Of a stretch of DNA of 48,002 bases, positions 24,736 to 32,129 are shown piece after piece. Every line of letters begins with the position of its first letter. Position 1 is the stretch's first letter. This DNA is from Bifidobacterium breve (GTDB taxonomy: Bacteria > Actinomycetota > Acidimicrobiia > Acidimicrobiales > Microtrichaceae), in contig CAMDLX010000005.1 in NCBI GenBank assembly GCA_945901935.1, positions 1-48,002 of the forward strand, read 5' to 3'. The notes under the pieces were generated by a model. The model was not told where the DNA came from, did no database searches, and worked only from the letters and a program-made list of their open reading frames with translations. The position numbers and the translations under genes were made by a program.

Positions 24736-25206
24736 ATGGTTGCAGAAATTCTTTCTACCCAGGCCACGCTGAATTACAGCCGGGCCCGTCAGGAATCTTG
24801 GTCGGAGGAAGGCGCTCTCCGGCCGCCCCCAGCGTCCCGACTGCTCAGTTTGGTTCAGACCCCCGAGATGCAGGTTTGGGGGGATGATGAGGTTTTTGAG
24901 TTCACCACAAGAATTCGTGATCGCGAAGCGCGCTGCTTTTGGGCAAATGGGATCGTGTCGGGAGACGACGAACTGATTGAGCGGATCAGCCGAGCACTTC
25001 CCACGACCGAATGGACTCTCGATCCAATCGCGGTTGCTCATGCCGTCAGTCAGGTCGTGATCTACCCCGTGAACATTGCAGTGAGTTCAGCTTGCACAGA
25101 TCCCGGCACAGGTTCGAACCGCGCCGATTCAACTAGGTCGTCGCCAGAGCAGATTGCTTGCGGACAACAGCAGCCTGCTGGCGACAGGCCCGCCGAGACG
25201 ATCTGA
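24736..25206 (+). CDS. Unknown protein behind the putative DevR-box promoter
   Basis: The 156-residue product is not recognised. It has an acidic, aromatic-containing central part (MQVWGDDEVFEFTTRIRDREARCFWANGI, then a helix with ERISRALPTTEWTLDP) and a disordered C-terminal tail rich in Ser, Gly, Asp and Gln. There is no signal peptide or clear membrane segment. ATG 24736 is chosen for the AAGGA 6 nt upstream; ATG 24730 is too close to it. The PNPOx-like gene starts 36 nt after its stop, so the two probably form one transcript under the putative DevR boxes. Confidence 0.6.
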   Translation: MVAEILSTQATLNYSRARQESWSEEGALRPPPASRLLSLVQTPEMQVWGDDEVFEFTTRIRDREARCFWANGIVSGDDELIERISRALPTTEWTLDPIAVAHAVSQVVIYPVNIAVSSACTDPGTGSNRADSTRSSPEQIACGQQQPAGDRPAETI

Positions 25207-25242
25207 ATCCGAGCCTCTGGAAAGCGAAGAGCGAGGTGAAGC

Positions 25243-25667
25243 GTGAGCAACAACGATGTGTCCTACGACTGGTCTGGTCTTGAGGTCCTCTCATTTGACG
25301 AGTGCCTTGAGCAACTGGCTCTTGCCTCGGTGGGCCGAATTGGTTTTTTGACGGCGGAAGTCCCGCGATTCTGCCAGTCAATTTTGCTCTTACCGGACTG
25401 TCCATTGTCTTTCGAGCAGGTTATGGATCGAAGTTGAGTTCGGCTACAGCACTGCAGCCAGTGTGCTTTGAGATTGACGCATGGAATTCACTGGACCACT
25501 CCGGATGGAGTGTCTTGGCTAAGGGCTTTGCAGGTGAGGTAGTAGCGGAAGAGGAAATCGAGCAACTAAGCGCTCTTCCAGTGAGGCCGTGGAGTCACCC
25601 CGAACTCCGCGAGATCTGGGTTCGGATCGTGATTGAAGAACTGACCGGACGACGGATTGCTCCTTAG
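25243..25667 (+). pseudogene. PNPOx-like flavin-binding protein, frameshifted
   Basis: Two overlapping frames together make one protein of about 141 residues in the pyridoxamine-phosphate-oxidase-like split-barrel family, which binds flavins or F420 and includes mycobacterial DevR-regulon members such as Rv3129. The first frame gives LEVLSFDECLEQLALASVGRIGF. The second gives FDGGSPAILPVNFALTG, then GSKLSSA, HSGWSVLAKG and ELTGRRI. The switch falls at a run of six T (25344-25349): one extra T would restore the frame. As written, translation stops at 25437. It may be a sequencing error, a phase-variable tract or a true pseudogene. GTG 25243 has GAGG 6 nt upstream. Confidence 0.75.
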
Positions 25668-25751
25668 TGACTCGGTGCCGAAGGCTCGATACACGGTCAG
25701 CTGAGTTGTTCGCGAGCAGCAAGTTTTCCTTACCGGAGTATCTCAGTCGGG

Positions 25752-25757
25752 TAGTTT
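25752..25757 (+). promoter_or_regulatory. -10 element TAGTTT before lipase gene
   Basis: TAGTTT ends 7 nt before the GTG at 25765, compatible with a leaderless transcript starting at GTG-ATG. Confidence 0.38.
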
Positions 25758-25764
25758 TGGACAG

Positions 25765-27030
25765 GTGATGTCCAACACGAAATTGGTTCGCGCTGTTCTT
25801 GTCGGCCTGGTTGCGGTGCTTGGCGTTTCGGCATGCAGCGAGTCGGAAAGCGATTCTCAGGTTTCTTCAACCGTCGAGTCAACGACTCAGGGTGAGTCCT
25901 CGGCCTCAATCCCAGCAGGTTCACCCTTAACTGAGTTTACGGGTGATGATTTTTATGCAGTTCCCGAGCCGTTGCCGACTGGGGAACACGGCCAACTCAT
26001 CCGCTATGAACCCTTGGACCGATCTGGCAACGCCGATCCGGCTGTTGAAGCCATGGGCTACCGAATCATGTATCTGTCTGAGTCACTTGCAGGTGTTCCG
26101 ATAGCAGTAACTGGCGTGGCCAGTGTGCCCACCGCAGAAGCTCCAAAGGGCGGGCGGCCGCTAGCGACTCTTGCGCACGGCACAACCGGAATCGCTGATG
26201 AGTGCGCACCATCCAAAGAACTCACACGTCTTGACATGGGTTTGGCTATAGCTGCGTTGGGCGCAGAGTTTGTTATTGCCGGAACCGACTATGAGGGGCT
26301 TGGCACACCCGGTCGGCACCCTTACTTGGTAGGCGAGAGCGAAGGGCGCTCCACAATGGATGCCATCGTTGCAGCTGGGCAACTTCCAGATGCCGACCCT
26401 GGTAAGAGGGTTGCAATTCTGGGCTATTCACAAGGAGGCCATGGCGCACTCTGGGCTTCGCAGGTGGCAGCAGACTGGACCCCGGAATTGCAGGTGGTAG
26501 GAACCTTCGCTGGCGCACCGGCTAGCGAGACCGACGTGATATTTGCTGCGGCGCCAAGTCTGGCAGGGTTTGCCTACATGCTGGTTGCTGGCTACGCAGC
26601 GGCCTACCCACAAGCTGACCCTGAATTGTTTCTGACCGAGCTTGGGCTATCTCGCCTTGATGAAGTTGATACTGGCTGCGCAGGTGAACTGATTGCGGGA
26701 TTCTCGGGCACCAACCCAACCGAGTTGGTCCGCCCGGAAGGTCCAGCAACAGAACCTTGGAAATCCTTGGCGGCGGAGAATATTGCAGGCAGTGAAAAAA
26801 CCAATGACGCTCCGACTCTGATTATTCATAGTCAGAAGGACGAGACCGTGCCGATCTTCTTTAGCGAACTTCTGCTGAGTCGCATGTGTTCCAATGGTCA
26901 AGTGGTCGAACGAAGGGTGCTCCCGGAGGGCGGCCACGGCGCAGCAGCGCTTCCCGCATATCAACAAGCACTTAGTTGGGTGCAGGAGCGCTTTGCTGCT
27001 GACCCTCCTGCTCCGGTCAACTCCTGTTAA
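25765..27030 (+). CDS. Secreted lipase-like lipoprotein (alpha/beta hydrolase)
   Basis: The 421-residue protein starts with a signal peptide ending in a lipobox (GVSAC, Cys 24), then a Ser/Glu-rich linker, so it is anchored outside the membrane. The catalytic domain resembles the secretory lipase (LIP) family of fungi and actinobacteria: AHGTTGIADECAPS, GTDYEGLGTPG, nucleophile S222 in GYSQGGHGALW, acidic residue in HSQKDETVP, and His in EGGHGAA. It likely hydrolyses esters of exogenous lipids. GTG 25765 or the next codon ATG may start translation. Its stop codon overlaps that of the convergent DUF2236 gene. Confidence 0.87.
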   Translation: MMSNTKLVRAVLVGLVAVLGVSACSESESDSQVSSTVESTTQGESSASIPAGSPLTEFTGDDFYAVPEPLPTGEHGQLIRYEPLDRSGNADPAVEAMGYRIMYLSESLAGVPIAVTGVASVPTAEAPKGGRPLATLAHGTTGIADECAPSKELTRLDMGLAIAALGAEFVIAGTDYEGLGTPGRHPYLVGESEGRSTMDAIVAAGQLPDADPGKRVAILGYSQGGHGALWASQVAADWTPELQVVGTFAGAPASETDVIFAAAPSLAGFAYMLVAGYAAAYPQADPELFLTELGLSRLDEVDTGCAGELIAGFSGTNPTELVRPEGPATEPWKSLAAENIAGSEKTNDAPTLIIHSQKDETVPIFFSELLLSRMCSNGQVVERRVLPEGGHGAAALPAYQQALSWVQERFAADPPAPVNSC

Positions 27031-27989
27031 TCGCTTTCTCCTGCAACCTCGGTCCTGCCAGCACCTTGAAGGGCTAACTGCCGCTGCCGAAAGTTCGGTC
27101 CGGCAATGACGATTCGCTTCAGGTCTCCGGGTTGAGCGTGCGGAGTGCCCTCTGGCCAGAGTCCCTCGAGAGCGCCATAGGGCATGGCTAGTTCCATGCT
27201 TCGTAGGGTGGTGCAGACACCTGCAAAAGCAGCTCGGTCGGCGTTCGACCATCGAAACCCGAACCGCCTGCGCAGAACATCTGGCATGACCCCGTAAACC
27301 ACGATGCGCAAAACATCAGCACCAAGTTGATTGGCTATCCCGTTGAGTGCAGATAGCGGCCCCGGGAGTCGCAGGTTGCCACCTGCACCAGTCTCAGACT
27401 GTGGATCGAGCACCCATTGAGCTGCGGGGGTGAGCTCAAGTTCCTCGCGACAGATCTGATCGAAACGAATGCGAAAATCTCGCAAGGTCAATGGGACCGG
27501 ACGATCACTTAGGCCATAGCGACGATACCAAGTGACGCTTTCTGCATACAGCTGCTCACGTTCTAACCGGTCGAGTGGTAGTGCAAAGAAGAGTTCGCGT
27601 GCACGCAGAAACTCCCAAGTGAACGTGGCGTGCGCCCACCAGAACACCTCCGGGTCCAACGCATGATACGGCTCGCTGTTGTGATCAGTTCCCTTGATTG
27701 TTGGGTGAAAGTCGCGGATTTGCTTGCCGCGCTCAGAGCCTTCCTTTTCATCCTCAGTAAAGATGCTCCCCCAGATATACGGCAGCGAACGATCGATTCG
27801 GTCGAAAGGGTCATCGAAAAAGTTGGAATGATCAGTGACCCCTGCGCCAAGTCCGGGCAGCATCAACTGCATAATCCCTGCTGCTATCCCAGTAAGGAGG
27901 CTCCGCGGATCTGCGGCTGTAGCCCAGAGAATTGAACGAGGATTGATAGGCGCGCCCTCAGCTCGAACTCGTCCGTCAGGCTCGGTCAC
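27027..27989 (-). CDS. MpaB/DUF2236 family oxygenase-like protein
   Basis: The 320-residue protein matches the DUF2236 family related to MpaB and latex-clearing oxygenases, which are mostly uncharacterised heme proteins. Seen features are the N-terminal PINPRSILWATAADPRSLLTG, DPFDRIDRSLPYIWG, and the HALDPEVFWWAHATFTWEFLR helix with a His expected near the heme. I chose GTG 27989 because AAAGGAG stands 7 nt before it; the frame extends to a GTG at 28046 without such a site. It is divergent from the amidohydrolase at 28095. The substrate is unknown. Confidence 0.82.
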   Translation of the reverse strand: MTEPDGRVRAEGAPINPRSILWATAADPRSLLTGIAAGIMQLMLPGLGAGVTDHSNFFDDPFDRIDRSLPYIWGSIFTEDEKEGSERGKQIRDFHPTIKGTDHNSEPYHALDPEVFWWAHATFTWEFLRARELFFALPLDRLEREQLYAESVTWYRRYGLSDRPVPLTLRDFRIRFDQICREELELTPAAQWVLDPQSETGAGGNLRLPGPLSALNGIANQLGADVLRIVVYGVMPDVLRRRFGFRWSNADRAAFAGVCTTLRSMELAMPYGALEGLWPEGTPHAQPGDLKRIVIAGPNFRQRQLALQGAGRTEVAGESD

Positions 27990-28094
27990 TAAATAGCTCC
28001 TTTCATGGTCCTCGGGCACAAGACTGCGACTCCCTATAGTGAGCACCCTAGGGCGTCAGATTAGCCGTCGTCCGTCATCTAGAGGGACAGATCG

Positions 28095-29111
28095 ATGTGC
28101 ACTAATTTCCGGATCTCGGCCACCGATGGAAGCGTTGTCGTTGGTCGTACCATGGAGTTTCCCACCGATATGGGAACAAGGATCGCCGTTCTACCTGTTG
28201 GCTACAAGGGAACTGGCACGGGGGTCAACGCAGAGGCGGGCAAGACATGGACTGCCACCCAGGGCGTGGTTGGGATGGATGCTTTTGGTACCCCCGGGGC
28301 GCTTACAGATGGCATGAACGATGCAGGGCTGTACGCCGCACTGCTGTACATGCCGGGATTCTGCGAGTACACGCCGGCAGAAGGTGCCGATCCTGCTTCG
28401 CTTCTTTCCATCGTCGAAGTGCTCGCCTACCTGCTCGGCACCTGTGTGTCGACCGATGAGGTCAAGCAGGCCATGAGCGGCGTCACAGTCTGGCCGTATG
28501 TTTTTGGGCCTTTCGGATTTGCCCCGCCAGCTCATGTGATCGTGCACGACCCAACAGGAGAATCGCTTGTTATTGAGTGGCGCAGCGGCGAGATGGTTGT
28601 GTTTGATAATCCAATTGGGGTGGCGTGCAACTGGCCCTACTTCGACTGGCACCTGACTAATCTGCGCAACTACATCAACCTTTCGGTCGAGAATCCGACG
28701 CCCATTACGATCGAGGGGGTAGAGCTCTCAATGATGGGCCAAGGCCCTGGAATGCTCGGCCTACCGGGCGATTCCAGTTCGCCGGCCCGCTTCGTTCGCG
28801 CCGCTGCCTACACCGCTTCGCTCCGTCCGGTAGCGAGCGGGTCTGAACTCGAGAAATCTGCACTGCACGTTCTCAACAATTTCGATATCCCCTGGGGAAT
28901 GATTCGTTCAGATGCAGACCCAGTCAATGACGACCACACCCTCTGGTCGACGATCTCCAACCTGACAGCTCGCCGCTACATAGTGCGCACCTATGACAAT
29001 CCCATCCCTCATGCCATCGACCTGAAAAAGGTGGACTTCTCAGGCCCCGAAGCCACGCAAATCGAGACGCCAACTGGTGGATTCCCAGAGCTGCAGTTAC
29101 AAGCTACGTGA
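28095..29111 (+). CDS. Linear amide C-N hydrolase (choloylglycine hydrolase/PVA family)
   Basis: The 338-residue protein is an Ntn hydrolase of the family of bile salt hydrolase and penicillin V acylase. The nucleophile is Cys2, exposed after removal of Met1 (MCTNFRI), with GRTMEFP, the DGMNDAGLYAALLYMP motif and a NWPYFDWHL Asn segment as expected. These enzymes cleave linear amides such as N-acyl amino acids, bile salts or acyl-homoserine lactones. There is no signal peptide. AGAGGGA lies upstream of ATG 28095. The MFS transporter start overlaps its stop (GTGA), so the two are translationally coupled, suggesting export of substrate or product. Confidence 0.88.
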   Translation: MCTNFRISATDGSVVVGRTMEFPTDMGTRIAVLPVGYKGTGTGVNAEAGKTWTATQGVVGMDAFGTPGALTDGMNDAGLYAALLYMPGFCEYTPAEGADPASLLSIVEVLAYLLGTCVSTDEVKQAMSGVTVWPYVFGPFGFAPPAHVIVHDPTGESLVIEWRSGEMVVFDNPIGVACNWPYFDWHLTNLRNYINLSVENPTPITIEGVELSMMGQGPGMLGLPGDSSSPARFVRAAAYTASLRPVASGSELEKSALHVLNNFDIPWGMIRSDADPVNDDHTLWSTISNLTARRYIVRTYDNPIPHAIDLKKVDFSGPEATQIETPTGGFPELQLQAT

Positions 29112-30742
29112 CTGCCACGGTTAGTGATGCCGGTGCTGGAAGGCCCGACCCGCCCGAGAGTGAGGATGGGGTGCTCGCCGCTCCGAAAGCGGCGATCTTC
29201 TTCCTCGGTGCACTCGGGGGTACTCAGGCAGTAGATCCGATCATTGCGAGCACAGCACTTGTGAAGGCTTCTCGCGGCCTTGGCATGGAGGGCGGCACGA
29301 TCGCCCTAGCCGCAAGCATCTCCACGGTCGTCCTGGCAGCGACTGTCATTTCTATGGGCCTGCTCGGCGACCGCATCGGGTGGCGACGGCTTTTGATTTC
29401 CTCGTTGATGGTTTCGGTGGTTGGCGACCTGCTCGCCGCAGCGGCACCTGTCTCGGAGCTGTACTTAGCGGGTCGAGCTCTTGCAGGCCTTGGTCTGGGC
29501 GGCGTCTTCGCTGCATCGTTCGCCTATGTGCGGATCATCACGCCGAAGGAGAAAGTCCCCGCAGCGCTCGGCCTCTACTCGGCGAGTGGCTCGCTAGTGC
29601 TCGTCACCTTGAGTCTTCTTGGCGGGGCGCTTGCATCTATCGAATGGCGCGCTGCTTTTCTCATTGTGCCGGTGGCATGCGCTCTGTACGTGCTGCTAGC
29701 CAGACTGCTTCTTCCAGCAACTGCCCGCCTCACGGGAGGCCCGACAGATCTGCTCGGCCAAGTCCTCTTGGGGTTCGGCATCGTGGGAGTACTCGTGGGC
29801 ATTAGTCACATGTCTCAGGGAGTGGGTGACCCACAGTTTTGGTTGCCTACCCTGGCGGGGGCTGCGCTGCTTACCGGCTTTGTGATCGCTGAGCAGCGAG
29901 TGGAGAGTCCATTCTTCCCGGTTGCAGTCCTTCGCAACCCACTGTTCTTGGGGGCCATGGCTGCTGGTTTCGTCTACAACTTCACCCAGAGCTCAACCGT
30001 TCTGCAATTTTCGAACCTGTGGCAATACGTGAGTGGGTTGTCTCCAATGAAGGTCTCCGCAGGAACCCTTCCGTTTTTACTCGTCGGAATCATCGCAGCA
30101 CTCCTGACTGGACGACTCATCACCAACGGGCTGCGAAACAGCACCGTGATTCTTGTCGGTGGGTTTCTATGCGCCCTTGGTGGCTTCGCCACGCTGCTCC
30201 ACCGTCCCGGCTCTGGTTACCTCACCCTTCTGCCCGCACTATTGCTACTTGGATTTGGCGCAACCATGGCCTCAATCCCTTACGGCGGGCTCATCGTCAA
30301 GGCTGCCTCCGGGAAGTTTTCTTCCTTCTACGGTCCAGTGACCTCATCACGGACCACGATTGGCCAAATTGCCTACGCAATGGGCTTGGCATTGTCCACG
30401 GTAATGGTGGACAAGCTAACAACCGGTGGAGTTGTGACTCGCCTTCGAGAGGCAGGAGTTCCTCCGAGTCGAACTGGGACTGCGTTGGACTCCCTTGGAA
30501 TCTATGTCCGAACTGGCAAAGACCCCGTGAGCCGACTCGCAGAGCAAACGCTTTCGGTTGCCAAGGAGTCTTATCTGAATTCATTCCAGGCCACGATGGT
30601 GGCCGTGGGGCTGCTCGCCCTGCTTGCCGCACTGTTTGGTGCAACGGTCTTGCATAGGGGCGCAGCCGTCGAGGCCGCGGCCGATACTGCCGATACTGCC
30701 GATACTGCCGATACGCCAACGGTGGAATGGGCAGGAGAGTGA
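29108..30742 (+). CDS. MFS transporter, DHA2-like
   Basis: The 544-residue protein has a long series of hydrophobic segments, about 14, typical of drug:H+ antiporter-2 major facilitator proteins. The cytoplasmic loop motif A is visible as GDRIGWRRLLI and motif C-like GSLVLVTLSLLGGAL follows. GTG 29108 overlaps the stop of the amidohydrolase gene by 4 nt. The C-terminus ends in a short ADT repeat encoded by four 9-bp tandem units. It probably exports a compound handled by the coupled amidohydrolase; the substrate is unknown. Confidence 0.87.
   Translation: MTATVSDAGAGRPDPPESEDGVLAAPKAAIFFLGALGGTQAVDPIIASTALVKASRGLGMEGGTIALAASISTVVLAATVISMGLLGDRIGWRRLLISSLMVSVVGDLLAAAAPVSELYLAGRALAGLGLGGVFAASFAYVRIITPKEKVPAALGLYSASGSLVLVTLSLLGGALASIEWRAAFLIVPVACALYVLLARLLLPATARLTGGPTDLLGQVLLGFGIVGVLVGISHMSQGVGDPQFWLPTLAGAALLTGFVIAEQRVESPFFPVAVLRNPLFLGAMAAGFVYNFTQSSTVLQFSNLWQYVSGLSPMKVSAGTLPFLLVGIIAALLTGRLITNGLRNSTVILVGGFLCALGGFATLLHRPGSGYLTLLPALLLLGFGATMASIPYGGLIVKAASGKFSSFYGPVTSSRTTIGQIAYAMGLALSTVMVDKLTTGGVVTRLREAGVPPSRTGTALDSLGIYVRTGKDPVSRLAEQTLSVAKESYLNSFQATMVAVGLLALLAALFGATVLHRGAAVEAAADTADTADTADTPTVEWAGE
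30680..30715 (+). repeat. Four 9-bp tandem units at the MFS 3' end
   Basis: GCCGATACT occurs three times in perfect tandem with a fourth copy differing in its last base. It encodes repeated Ala-Asp-Thr in the cytoplasmic tail and keeps the frame. Confidence 0.9.
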
Positions 30743-30806
30743 GCAGGATGAGTGGAGAGACTGTCGCTCGGGTGGTGCCATCAGAGCTATCGGCCTCGGT
30801 TGGGCT

Positions 30807-32015
30807 TTAGCTGAACGCTGCGATCCCCGTAATGGCGTTTCCTAAAATCAGCGTGTGGATCTCGTTCGTACCTTCATAGGTGTAGACCGATTCCAGATTG
30901 TTCATATGACGAATCACGGGGTACTCGGTTGTGATGCCGTTGGCACCGAGAATGCTTCGTGCCTCTCGGGCAACCTCTAACGCCGTTCGCACATTGTCCA
31001 TCTTGCCAAAGCTGATCTGTGGTGTTGCGAGCGTTCCTGCATCTTTCATGCGCCCTAGGTGAATGGCGAGCAACATGGCGTGTTGCACCTTGACCATCAT
31101 GTCCACGAGCTTTTTTTGGGTCAGCTGGAACCCAGCAATTGGCTGATTGAACTGAACTCGGTTGAGTGAGTAATCCAAGGCGGCCTCGTAACAAGCCCGG
31201 GCAGCGCCGACGGATCCAAAGGAGATTCCAAAACGGGCTTCGTTGAGACAGGAGAAGGGGCCGCGCATGCCAGACACCTCTGGCAGTACTGCGTCCGCAG
31301 GTAGCCGAACATCTTGGAGTATCAGTTCAGATGTGACCGAGGCGCGCAGCGAAACCTTGCGGTGAATCAGGGGGGCAGAAAATCCTGCAACGTCGGTGGG
31401 TACTAAGAAGCCGCGAACTGCTCCTTTGTCAGGGCCTTCTGGGTCGGTGGTTGCCCAGACCACAGCAACGTCGGCAATTGAGCCATTGGTAATCCACATC
31501 TTGGCTCCGTTGAGAATCCAATCCCCAGAGGCGTCTTTGCGTGCATTTGTGCGCATGGAAGAAGGATCGGACCCAGAGTCTGGCTCGGTCAGTCCGAAGC
31601 AGCCGATCAGTTCACCAGCGGCCATGCCAGGCAACCACTGCTGCTTCTGATCCTCTGAGCCAAACGCGTGAATCGGAAACATCGCGAGTGAGCCTTGAAC
31701 CGAGACAAAGCTGCGGGCACCTGAGTCGCCTGCCTCAAGTTCGGTGCATGCCAAGCCGTAGGCCGTGGCGGAAGTGCCAGCGCAGCCGTAGCCCTCGAGG
31801 TGCATCCCGAGCAGGCCCAGCGAGCCGAATTCTTTGGCCATTTCCTTGGGGAAGATGCCTTGGTCAAACCATTCGCCCACCTCGGGCAGGATCCTGTTGC
31901 GAACAAACTGCCTGACAGTGTCGCGGAGCATGACCTCGGTTTCGGACAGGAGCGAATCAGTTGCCAAGAAGTCCAAAGGATCAACTGCTTGTGGCAGTGC
32001 AGCATGGTCAGTCAT
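30807..32015 (-). CDS. Glutaryl-CoA dehydrogenase-like acyl-CoA dehydrogenase
   Basis: The 402-residue flavoprotein closely follows glutaryl-CoA dehydrogenase, which oxidises and decarboxylates glutaryl-CoA to crotonyl-CoA in lysine and tryptophan degradation. Motifs are GARSFVSVQGSL with the glutarate-binding Arg (about R101), GCFGLTEPDSGSDPSSM, WITNGSIAD and YEGTNEIHTLILG with catalytic Glu (about E381). ATG 32015 is chosen because TAGCAT lies 7 nt upstream; an ATG at 32036 would add seven residues. It is divergent from the first OafA-type acyltransferase gene. Confidence 0.9.
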   Translation of the reverse strand: MTDHAALPQAVDPLDFLATDSLLSETEVMLRDTVRQFVRNRILPEVGEWFDQGIFPKEMAKEFGSLGLLGMHLEGYGCAGTSATAYGLACTELEAGDSGARSFVSVQGSLAMFPIHAFGSEDQKQQWLPGMAAGELIGCFGLTEPDSGSDPSSMRTNARKDASGDWILNGAKMWITNGSIADVAVVWATTDPEGPDKGAVRGFLVPTDVAGFSAPLIHRKVSLRASVTSELILQDVRLPADAVLPEVSGMRGPFSCLNEARFGISFGSVGAARACYEAALDYSLNRVQFNQPIAGFQLTQKKLVDMMVKVQHAMLLAIHLGRMKDAGTLATPQISFGKMDNVRTALEVAREARSILGANGITTEYPVIRHMNNLESVYTYEGTNEIHTLILGNAITGIAAFS

Positions 32016-32022
32016 GTTTGCA

Positions 32023-32028
32023 ATGCTA
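32023..32028 (-). promoter_or_regulatory. -10 element TAGCAT before glutaryl-CoA dehydrogenase gene
   Basis: On the minus strand TAGCAT ends 7 nt before ATG 32015, with no ribosome binding site. It lies inside the longer reading frame, which argues for the shorter start. Confidence 0.45.
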
Positions 32029-32117
32029 GGCCCCATGGTCCGGATTGTGTGAGCGCAGAGGTGACAAGAACTAGCGAACTACTCGCTGAGCAGTCATCGA
32101 AAATCGAAATACTCAGG

Positions 32118-32123
32118 TAATCT
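32118..32123 (+). promoter_or_regulatory. -10 element TAATCT before first acyltransferase gene
   Basis: TAATCT, close to the sigma-70 consensus, ends 6 nt before ATG 32130. With the TAGCAT at 32023-32028 it makes a divergent leaderless promoter pair. Confidence 0.5.
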
Positions 32124-32129
32124 CAACTG

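Noticed and set aside
28030-28043. CTCACTATAGGGAG on the minus strand, a 14-base match to the core of the phage T7 promoter
   Set aside because: The upstream specificity half of the T7 promoter is absent and no phage genes are near. It is best explained as chance, or as an ordinary -10 region of the DUF2236 gene.
30019-30657. Plus-strand open frame of 212 codons inside the MFS gene
   Set aside because: The transporter frame has coherent membrane segments and a coupled start; this frame gives a Trp/Arg/His-rich shadow translation.
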